From an uncultured Eubacteriales bacterium (GTDB lineage Bacteria > Bacillota > Clostridia > Oscillospirales > Oscillospiraceae): a stretch of 12,342 nt of DNA. The stretch covers positions 1 through 12,342 of the forward strand of contig URHT01000043.1 in NCBI GenBank assembly GCA_900547745.1. The letters run 5' to 3'. The translations under genes were made by a program, and so were the position numbers. The notes below the pieces were generated by a model. It did not search any database and was not told the DNA's origin. It saw nothing but the letters and a program-made list of their open reading frames with translations. This document shows positions 1 to 5,538 of the stretch, one piece after another; within the stretch, counting starts at the first letter, position 1, and the number at the start of each line of letters is the position of its first letter.

Positions 1-170
1 TTGTGGACTGCGCGTGGCACAGCGGCGACATTGACCGGGACTGCGCCATCTGCTCCGGCATGGCGGGCGTGATGGACACGCTGTACCGGAACATGAACGA
101 GCAGTGCGCCGCGTATCTCTCGCGCATTACCGTCACGGATATTGAAACACAGCTTTTTACACAGGAATAG
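1..170 (+). CDS. Probable Rrf2-family transcriptional regulator, C-terminal end only
   Basis: The open frame runs in from the left edge (codons starting at base 3) and stops with TAG at 168-170, giving the last 55 residues of a protein. The visible part has a cysteine cluster near its start (DCAWHSG, then DCAICSG, that is C-x10-C-x2-C), followed by a helix-like stretch and ITVTDI. This layout, three cysteines then a helix and an 'iTl.dl'-like ending, matches the C-terminal effector region of Rrf2 regulators such as IscR and NsrR, where the cysteines bind an Fe-S cluster or sense redox state. It also resembles the C-terminal half of the second Rrf2 protein in this window (11262-11822). The DNA-binding half lies outside the window, so the call rests on the cysteine pattern alone. 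It ends 12 bp before the first thioredoxin, and its stop codon overlaps that gene's ribosome binding site, so the two are probably cotranscribed. Confidence 0.55.
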   Translation, partial: VDCAWHSGDIDRDCAICSGMAGVMDTLYRNMNEQCAAYLSRITVTDIETQLFTQE

Positions 171-182
171 GAGGATTTTACG

Positions 183-503
183 ATGCTTACCATTACGACC
201 AACAGCTTTGAAAATGACGTCCTGCACGCGGACAAGCCCGTGCTGGTGGATTTCTGGGCCCAGTGGTGCCCTTACTGCCGCCGTATTGCCCCGGCCTTCG
301 ACAAGGTGGGGGAGCAGTACGCCGACACGCTCATCACCGGGAAAATCAACTACGACGAGGAGCCGCAGCTCATCGAGCGTTTCGGCATCGACACCATCCC
401 CACGCTGATGCTCTTTAAGAGCGGCGAGGTGATCGGTTCTGTGGTAGCGCCCGACTCCAAAGCCGCCATTGAGACATTTATCCGGGAAACGCTGGCGCAG
501 TGA
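183..503 (+). CDS. trxA: Thioredoxin-like protein with CPYC active site
   Basis: A 106-residue single-domain thioredoxin fold, the usual length for the family. It should act in the cytoplasm as a thiol-disulfide reductant recharged by thioredoxin reductase. The active site is WCPYC (Cys29, Cys32) within VDFWAQWCPYC, and the cis-proline loop is TIPT (Pro73). The classic thioredoxin motif is WCGPC; CPYC is the motif of glutaredoxins. The surrounding sequence is thioredoxin-like rather than glutaredoxin-like, so this is a thioredoxin scaffold with a glutaredoxin-type redox pair. The start ATG at 183 is supported by AGGAGG at 169-174, eight bases upstream. It is probably cotranscribed with the preceding regulator. 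A paralogue with a different active site (CGYC) follows at 648. Partners are unknown; ribonucleotide reductase and peroxide or methionine sulfoxide reductases are family-typical candidates. Confidence 0.9.
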   Translation: MLTITTNSFENDVLHADKPVLVDFWAQWCPYCRRIAPAFDKVGEQYADTLITGKINYDEEPQLIERFGIDTIPTLMLFKSGEVIGSVVAPDSKAAIETFIRETLAQ

Positions 504-574
504 GGGCGTGGCTGCAGAGCTCAAGGAGCCTAATCATACAACCAGAGCAGCGCCGCGCCGATTTTCTCAAATTA

Positions 575-589
575 TGTGACGCCGTCACA
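575..589. promoter_or_regulatory. Perfect 15-bp palindrome, candidate Crp/Fnr-family activator site
   Basis: The arms TGTGACG (575-581) and CGTCACA (583-589) are perfect inverted repeats around one central base (582). The half-sites resemble the TGTGA...TCACA recognition pattern of Crp/Fnr-family regulators, but the inner spacing is five bases instead of the six of E. coli CRP. The centre lies about 41.5 bp upstream of the start site predicted from the -10 box at 611-616. That is the standard class II activator position, and no good -35 hexamer is present. The symmetry and position are seen directly; the regulator identity is inference. Confidence 0.6.
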
Positions 590-610
590 GTAAAACCGCT
601 TGTCATGCGG

Positions 611-638
611 TATACTATACCCAAACAAAGGAAAGGAG
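611..638 (+). promoter_or_regulatory. Promoter -10 box (TATACT) and ribosome binding site for the second thioredoxin
   Basis: TATACT at 611-616 matches the sigma-A -10 consensus at five of six positions. No acceptable -35 lies 16-18 bases upstream; TTGTCA at 600-605 is far too close. Transcription would start near 623, and AAAGGAG at 632-638 lies nine bases before the ATG at 648. A weak -35 with a palindrome centred near -41.5 suggests an activator-dependent promoter driving the second thioredoxin and trxB separately from the upstream thioredoxin. Confidence 0.55.
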
Positions 639-647
639 CTGACAGAT

Positions 648-971
648 ATGGCAGCTATGAATATGAATCAGGAGCAGTTTAAGCAGTTGATCCGGGAGGA
701 AAAGCCTGTTTTGGTGGATTTCTGGGCGCCCTGGTGTGGCTATTGCCGGAGGATCGGCCCTGCGTATGAGAAGATCGGAGAGGAATACGCGGACAACCTC
801 GTTGTCGGCAAGATCAATATTGACGAGGAGCCGCGGCTGGCGGGGGCCGAGGGGATCGAGGTGCTCCCGACACTGGTGCTGTACCGGAACGGAAAGGCCG
901 TGGATTTCGTCACCGCACCCGGCTCAAAGGCAGAGATCGACCGTTTCATTCAGGAAGCCTTGGCGAAATAA
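648..971 (+). CDS. trxA: Thioredoxin with CGYC active site
   Basis: A 107-residue thioredoxin with the active site WCGYC (Cys30, Cys33) in VDFWAPWCGYC and the cis-proline loop VLPT (Pro74). The second variable residue of the canonical CGPC is Tyr, which should shift the redox potential relative to a standard thioredoxin. The ATG at 648 was chosen because AAAGGAG lies nine bases upstream; an in-frame ATG at 600 would add 16 residues with no thioredoxin homology and overlaps the predicted promoter. It is clearly paralogous to the gene at 183-503, with shared blocks PVLVDFWA, YCRRI, GKIN and PTL. The stop codon is 14 bp before trxB, with trxB's ribosome binding site in the gap, so it forms an operon with its reductase. 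It probably supplies electrons to cytoplasmic thiol enzymes, plausibly including the ribonucleotide reductase encoded at 4485-8055. Confidence 0.93.
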   Translation: MAAMNMNQEQFKQLIREEKPVLVDFWAPWCGYCRRIGPAYEKIGEEYADNLVVGKINIDEEPRLAGAEGIEVLPTLVLYRNGKAVDFVTAPGSKAEIDRFIQEALAK

Positions 972-985
972 CGGAGGGTTCAGAT

Positions 986-1915
986 ATGAACAACAATCAT
1001 GTTTATGATATGCTCGTGGTGGGCGGCGGCCCAGGCGGCTACACCGCCGCCCTGTACGCGGCACGGGCGGGGCTGGACACCGTCGTGCTGGAAAAACTGT
1101 CCGCCGGCGGGCAGATGGCCCTGACCGAGCAGATCGACAACTACCCCGGCTTTGAGGACGGGATCGACGGCTTCTCTCTGGCGGAGAAGATGCAAAAGCA
1201 GGCGGAGCGCTTCGGGGTACGCAGCGAATACGCAGAAGTCCTCCGCATGGATCTGACGGCGGTTCCCAAGCTCTTGGAAACCAGTGAGGGGATCTTCCGG
1301 GGGAAAACCGTGGTGCTGGCCACCGGCGCGGACCCCAGAACGCTGGGCGTAGCCGGAGAGGCGGAGTTGGTGGGCCGGGGCGTGGCCTACTGCGCCGCCT
1401 GCGATGGGATGTTTTACAAGGACAAAACGGTGGTCGTGGTGGGCGGCGGCAATTCCGCCGCGGCAGATGCCCTCCTTCTCAGCCGCGTAGCGAAAAAGGT
1501 GATCCTCGTCCACCGCAGAGACACCCTGCGGGCCACCAAGATCTATCACGAGTCACTGGAACAAGCCGAAAATGTGGAATTCCGCTGGAACAGCACCGTT
1601 TCCGCGCTGCTTTCCGGGGACAGGCTGACCGGCGTACGCCTGCGGGACACCGTCACCGGTGAGGAAAGCGTAGTGGACTGCGACGGCGTATTTGTCAGCG
1701 TGGGCCGACAGCCCGCCACGGCGCTGGCGGCGGGTCAACTGGCGCTGGACGGCGGCGGCTATATCGTGGCCGGAGAGACCACGGAAACCAGTATTCCCGG
1801 CGTTTACGCCGTGGGCGACGTGCGGACGAAGCCCCTCCGTCAGGTGGTCACCGCCGTGGCGGATGGCGCGGTGGCAGTCCACATGGCGGAGAAATATATC
1901 GCGGAAAACCGATAA
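986..1915 (+). CDS. trxB: Thioredoxin reductase (low-Mr, NADPH-type)
   Basis: A 309-residue flavoprotein of the usual bacterial TrxB length. It passes electrons from NADPH through FAD and a redox disulfide to thioredoxin. Seen in order: the FAD Rossmann motif GGGPGGYTAALYAARAG (residues 13-29), ATGADPR (112-118), the redox-active CAAC (Cys136, Cys139; CATC in E. coli), the NADPH-domain motif VVGGGNSA (151-158), the phosphate-binding HRRDTLRA (176-183), and the C-terminal FAD motif GVYAVGDVR (272-280). The HRR motif favours NADPH over ferredoxin- or NADH-linked relatives. The ATG at 986 has GGAGGG at 973-978. It is the last gene of the + strand thioredoxin operon and ends into the convergent terminator region. 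Confidence 0.96.
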   Translation: MNNNHVYDMLVVGGGPGGYTAALYAARAGLDTVVLEKLSAGGQMALTEQIDNYPGFEDGIDGFSLAEKMQKQAERFGVRSEYAEVLRMDLTAVPKLLETSEGIFRGKTVVLATGADPRTLGVAGEAELVGRGVAYCAACDGMFYKDKTVVVVGGGNSAAADALLLSRVAKKVILVHRRDTLRATKIYHESLEQAENVEFRWNSTVSALLSGDRLTGVRLRDTVTGEESVVDCDGVFVSVGRQPATALAAGQLALDGGGYIVAGETTETSIPGVYAVGDVRTKPLRQVVTAVADGAVAVHMAEKYIAENR

Positions 1916-2274
1916 GGGATGTAGATTGAAAAAGCCATGTTTAAGGTCAGGCCGGATACGACCGCAGTGGGGATGCCGGCATATCTGCAAGGCAAACTGC
2001 CAGAGTAATGGCAGATAAGATAACCCATGTAAGATCGGGAGATATGTTGTCTCTCCATATCCAGTCCACGCAACAGTGAGCAACTGAACACAAAACACAG
2101 CCACAGATGTACTCTGCGGCTGTGCTTTTATGCGTTCTCAAGACTCCGGTCTCGCCCCACACCACATCGTGACCTCAACCTGAGATGACGGTACTCTGCC
2201 CTTGGGACATAAAGCAGATGAGTAAGACCATCATCTGTACGAGAATAGCTGCAATAGCTGCGGTTTGTTGCAGC
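1916..2274. other. Convergent intergenic region without a convincing gene
   Basis: This 359-bp gap separates the + strand thioredoxin operon from the - strand flavodiiron gene. It contains a bidirectional terminator (2092-2129) and a second hairpin that reaches over the flavodiiron stop codon (2243-2280). Two 23-codon frames (1937-2008 and 2008-2079) meet in an overlapping TAATG, but neither has a ribosome binding site or a recognisable product. No promoter or RNA gene was recognised. Confidence 0.6.
2092..2129. terminator. Bidirectional Rho-independent terminator between trxB and flavodiiron gene
   Basis: The left arm CACAGCCACAGA (2096-2107) and the right arm TCTGCGGCTGTG (2113-2124) pair in 11 of 12 positions around a five-base loop. 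AAAA precedes the stem at 2092-2095 and TTTT follows at 2126-2129. On the - strand the T-run abuts the stem; on the + strand one base intervenes. It can therefore end both the trxB transcript and the flavodiiron transcript, which meet here. The U-tracts are short. Confidence 0.75.
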
Positions 2275-2280
2275 TTATTC
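2243..2280. repeat. Hairpin with tandem 9-bp repeat overlapping the flavodiiron stop codon
   Basis: AGCTGCAA (2247-2254) and TTGCAGCT (2268-2275) form a perfect 8-bp inverted repeat, extended by GAAT/ATTC with one bulged base. The TAA stop of the flavodiiron gene (2275-2277) lies in one arm. AATAGCTGC occurs twice in tandem (2244-2252 and 2253-2261). There is no T-run beside the stem, so this is not a classic terminator. It may protect the 3' end of the message or may be fortuitous. Confidence 0.4.
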
Positions 2281-3456
2281 CGCGCAGAGCTCCGCCACCA
2301 GAGCGTCCATCTGCGCTTCGCTGGTTTGGTTCAGTGCGCCGCGCAGCGATACCTCCGTTTCACACAGTCGGAGTTCCTTCATCTTTTCCAACTCGGCGCG
2401 CATCAGCCGCGCGGCAGCAGGGGCCCATGAGCCGTTTTCCATGAGGCCGATCCGGCGGTTTCGGAATCCCTTTGTCTGTAAATGTTCCAAAAACTCCTTC
2501 ATGGGCGGGAACAGTCCTCCGTCATAAGTGGAGCAGGCCAACACCAGTTTCCCACAGTAGAATGCGCTGGTCACGGCATAGGAAAGGTCTGTTGCCGTCA
2601 GATCGCACATGGTGACTTGCGCACCTTTTCCCTCCAGCTTGCTCTTGAGGGCCTCCGATGCATATGCGGTATTTCCATGGATGGATGCGTGAGCGATCAG
2701 GATGCCCTCCGGTTCTTCCGGTTTCCATTGTGACCAGAGATCATAGAGCCGCAGATACTCCCCCAAGTCTTCTGTGAGCATGGGGCCATGGAGCGGGCAG
2801 ATCATTTGGATCTCCAGCGCGGAGATTTTTTTCAGCAGCGCCTGCACCTGTGCGCCATACTTTCCGACGATGTTGTAATAATACCGCCGGGCCTGCGGCG
2901 CCCAAGGGGCACGGGCAGTCCGTTCCAGTGAACCGAAGCGGCCGAAGGCATCCGCCGAGAACAGGATCTTTTCCTCCTCTTCATACGCTGCCATCACCTC
3001 CGGCCAGTGTACCATCGGCGCCAGCAGAAAGCGCAGCCGGTGCAAACCCAAGGAAAGCGTATCTCTTTCGCCAACCTCCAGCATACGCTCTTCCGACAAT
3101 GCACCTGTGCCGAAGAACTGCTTGATCAGGGTAAATGTTTTCGCATTTCCCACGATCTTCATCTCCGGGTACTTTTGTGCCAGCCGCATGAGGCTGCCGG
3201 AATGATCCGGCTCCATGTGTGTAACCACAAGATAGTCGGGGCTGCGCTCCTCCAACACCCGCGTCACATTAGAAAGCCATTCTTCCGCCGCCCGTGCGTC
3301 CACGCTGTCCATCACGGCGATCTTCTCATCCAGAATGACATAGGAGTTGTAGCTCACTCCCATAGGCTGGACGGGGTACTGGTTTTCAAAGAGTGCCAAT
3401 GTGTTATCATCCACCCCTACATAGCGGATGGCATCTGTTACCGTTTGGATAGCCAT
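2275..3456 (-). CDS. fprA: Flavodiiron protein (FprA-type O2/NO reductase)
   Basis: A 393-residue cytoplasmic A-type flavoprotein that reduces O2 to water or NO to N2O, usually with electrons from rubredoxin. The N-terminal metallo-beta-lactamase-like domain (about 1-250) carries the full diiron ligand set: HMEPDHSG gives His80, Glu82 and Asp84; HWPEV gives His150; SADAFG gives Asp169; PLHGP gives His223. The C-terminal flavodoxin domain (about 252-390) has the FMN-phosphate loop HASIHGNTAYA, then STYDGGLFPPM and MENGSWAP. There is no C-terminal rubredoxin extension, so it needs a separate donor. The ATG at 3456 has AGGAGGT nine bases upstream. It is the last gene of the - strand block, 128 bp after the nitroreductase-like gene, and shares its architecture with the flavodiiron protein at 8221-9432. 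Which of O2 and NO it prefers cannot be read from the sequence. Confidence 0.95.
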   Translation of the reverse strand: MAIQTVTDAIRYVGVDDNTLALFENQYPVQPMGVSYNSYVILDEKIAVMDSVDARAAEEWLSNVTRVLEERSPDYLVVTHMEPDHSGSLMRLAQKYPEMKIVGNAKTFTLIKQFFGTGALSEERMLEVGERDTLSLGLHRLRFLLAPMVHWPEVMAAYEEEEKILFSADAFGRFGSLERTARAPWAPQARRYYYNIVGKYGAQVQALLKKISALEIQMICPLHGPMLTEDLGEYLRLYDLWSQWKPEEPEGILIAHASIHGNTAYASEALKSKLEGKGAQVTMCDLTATDLSYAVTSAFYCGKLVLACSTYDGGLFPPMKEFLEHLQTKGFRNRRIGLMENGSWAPAAARLMRAELEKMKELRLCETEVSLRGALNQTSEAQMDALVAELCAE

Positions 3457-3584
3457 ATAAAAAATACCTCCTATTTCCCTTACTCAGACCCTGATTGATA
3501 GGTTCTTCTTTTCTAACGGAACATACGCTCAACCGCGGATCGACGGTCGCGCATTTTGCCGTTGTCTTGCTTCCCCCAGAGTCG

Positions 3585-4448
3585 TTACATGTGGTACACC
3601 GCAGCGGAGCGAAGTCCTTCCGGCAGGCCGTCGGGCGCAGCAGGTGAAAGTTCCCAGCGCACCTGCCCCGCCCACTGGGAGGCGACGGCGGAGAAGTGGA
3701 GCATGACAATACCGAGATCCAATGCGGCATCCAAATTATCGGTGTAGGCATCCTCCTGCTGCACCAAATAGATGCTGTGATCCTGTACAAGGAAGCCATA
3801 GGGCTGACGGTTGAGATAGCTGGGAGAGAGCGAAGCGGCGTAGAAGGACTGCCAGAGCATATCGTCGTAGAAGTCCATCATCTCGTCAAGCCCAGACTTG
3901 TTGCTCCAGCTCCCCATGTGAACCAAATCATGCACGCTCTTTTTGGGCGCGTAGTACTGCTGCTCGGCCCGCACATCGATCTGAGACATACTTAGGATAT
4001 TCAGCCGCAGCTTTTTTGCGGTCTTTTCCCCGTAGCCAAAGGCAACGATTGCCGCCACCTCTAACGGGGTGGTGAGAGAAAGTGCCTTTTTGATTTTGTC
4101 GCTGTCGGTGAAGGTCATCCAGCAGGTGTCAATGTCCAACTCAGTCAGCTTGAGGACGAGATCTTCCATCATGTAGCCGGCGTTGATGGCCGCATAGGAA
4201 TGCGGGGCAGACATAAGGAGCAGGTAGTGCGGTGCTCCGATGAGAAATTGCTTATAGCCCGCTGAGCTCTCCAGCGCCGGCTGTGCATCCTTGTCCAAGA
4301 CGATCAACTCCGTTGCAATCTCCGGGACAAGACGGGGGCAGGTCTTTTCATAGTAGGATCGGAGCTGGCCGATAGCCTCGCTCGGAACTTCCTTTTCGCG
4401 AAATGCGTGAACGGATCTGCGATTTTGAATCATAGCGCTGTAATTCAT
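3585..4448 (-). CDS. Nitroreductase-like flavoprotein (TM1586-type)
   Basis: A 287-residue protein that I place in the nitroreductase superfamily of FMN oxidoreductases. The N-terminus has the family signature IQNRRSVHAF (residues 7-16), where the Arg-Arg-Ser binds the FMN phosphate. A second block, SPSYLNRQPYGFLV (about 206-219), corresponds to the 'APSa.N.QPW.f' segment that lies near the N-terminus in ordinary nitroreductases. The separation of the two blocks and the length suggest the TM1586 subfamily, which holds two half-domains in one chain. The substrate is unknown. The ATG at 4448 is preceded by AGGAGA at good spacing, and the gene begins 36 bp after the nrdB stop, so it is probably cotranscribed with nrdAB. 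Its position next to O2-linked enzymes suggests a flavin reductase or electron-shuttling role, but that is inference. Confidence 0.75.
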   Translation of the reverse strand: MNYSAMIQNRRSVHAFREKEVPSEAIGQLRSYYEKTCPRLVPEIATELIVLDKDAQPALESSAGYKQFLIGAPHYLLLMSAPHSYAAINAGYMMEDLVLKLTELDIDTCWMTFTDSDKIKKALSLTTPLEVAAIVAFGYGEKTAKKLRLNILSMSQIDVRAEQQYYAPKKSVHDLVHMGSWSNKSGLDEMMDFYDDMLWQSFYAASLSPSYLNRQPYGFLVQDHSIYLVQQEDAYTDNLDAALDLGIVMLHFSAVASQWAGQVRWELSPAAPDGLPEGLRSAAVYHM

Positions 4449-4484
4449 AGTAGTGTATCTCCTATTCTGATGTCTTTGGTTTTC

Positions 4485-5528
4485 TTATAAATCGTCTATC
4501 AGTGCGGTGCTCTTGGCGTAGGCGGTACTGCGTGCCTCAAAGAAATCGGTCTTGACCATGTTGGCGTCGGCGTACTGGCTGACCCATTCCATGCTCTCCG
4601 GTTCGCTCTCAAAGCCCGGATACAATGCCGGATAGCCAAGGCTCGTCCAGCGAAGATTGCCGAGATAGCGGATGTAATCGCTGATCATCTGCCGGTTCAA
4701 CCCCGGGATGTCGTCGCCGATCACATAATGCCCCCATGCGATCTCCTGCTCCACGCCCTCACGCATCATCTCGCGCAGCGCTTGTACGCTCTCGGCGGTG
4801 AACAACTCCGGCTGCTCCTTTTGCAGCTCCGTGATGATATTGCGGAACAGCCACAAGTGCGTGTTCTCGTCGCGGTTGATATAGCGGATCTCCTGCGCCG
4901 AACCGGACATCTTCCCGTTTCGGGAGAGATTGTAGAAGAACATAAAGCCGCTGTAAAAATAGATGCCCTCCAAAATATAGTTCGCCATCATCACGCGCAG
5001 CAGCGTGGGAGCGTCCTTCCGCTCCTGAAACTCGTTGTAGCAGTTCCCAATGAAGGTGTTGCGGCGCAGCAGATGCTCGTCCGTTTTCCATTGGTAGAGG
5101 ATGTCATTGCGCTCCACGGGGGAACAGATGGTGTCGAGCATATAGCTGTAGCTCTGTGAGTGGACACACTCCTGAAACGCCTGAATGGACAGGCAGAGAT
5201 TGACCTCGTTGGCTGTAATGTAGGCACCGATATTAGGCAGGTTCGCTGTCTGAATGGAATCCAAAAAGACAAGAAAACTCAGAATTTTATCGTAGGCGTT
5301 GCGCTCGGCTGACAGCAGGCGGGGATAGTCCTTCACATCCTGCGAGAGATTGATCTCCTCAGGGATCCAAAAGTTGTTCATGGCCTGCCGGTACCAGTCG
5401 CTGACCCAAGCGTACTTCATATTGTTGAAGTCGTTGAGGTTGGTGGTATTGCCGCCGATCATGCGCCGCAGGCGCACATCAAGGTCGCCCTCCGGGTTAA
5501 AGAGGGGCTTTTTCTTCAGTTCCGTCAT
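4485..5528 (-). CDS. nrdB: Class I ribonucleotide reductase, beta (radical-generating) subunit
   Basis: The 347-residue R2 subunit holds the diiron-oxo centre and tyrosyl radical that start ribonucleotide reduction. All six expected metal ligands are present: Asp90 (FLDSIQ), Glu120 and His123 (FQECVHSQSY), Glu187 (YILEGIYFY), Glu221 and His224 (NRDENTHLW). The radical tyrosine is Tyr127, four residues after His123 as in E. coli NrdB, so this is not a Tyr-less Ic-type protein. A tyrosine near the C-terminus (Tyr337) could relay the radical, and the tail ends in Asp-Asp-Leu. A longer frame back to 5591 exists, but the ATG at 5528 is preferred because AAGGAGGA lies directly upstream and the extra 21 residues would overlap nrdA. 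The gene starts 10 bp after the nrdA stop. No nrdI flavodoxin gene is adjacent, which argues against class Ib. Confidence 0.95.
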   Translation of the reverse strand: MTELKKKPLFNPEGDLDVRLRRMIGGNTTNLNDFNNMKYAWVSDWYRQAMNNFWIPEEINLSQDVKDYPRLLSAERNAYDKILSFLVFLDSIQTANLPNIGAYITANEVNLCLSIQAFQECVHSQSYSYMLDTICSPVERNDILYQWKTDEHLLRRNTFIGNCYNEFQERKDAPTLLRVMMANYILEGIYFYSGFMFFYNLSRNGKMSGSAQEIRYINRDENTHLWLFRNIITELQKEQPELFTAESVQALREMMREGVEQEIAWGHYVIGDDIPGLNRQMISDYIRYLGNLRWTSLGYPALYPGFESEPESMEWVSQYADANMVKTDFFEARSTAYAKSTALIDDL

Positions 5529-5538
5529 GCTATCCTCC

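Noticed and set aside
600..605. TTGTCA as a -35 box for the second thioredoxin
   Set aside because: Only five bases separate it from the TATACT -10 box.
1937..2079. Two 23-codon frames joined by an overlapping TAATG, suggesting coupled micro-genes
   Set aside because: There is no ribosome binding site, recognisable product or codon evidence; overlaps of this kind occur by chance.
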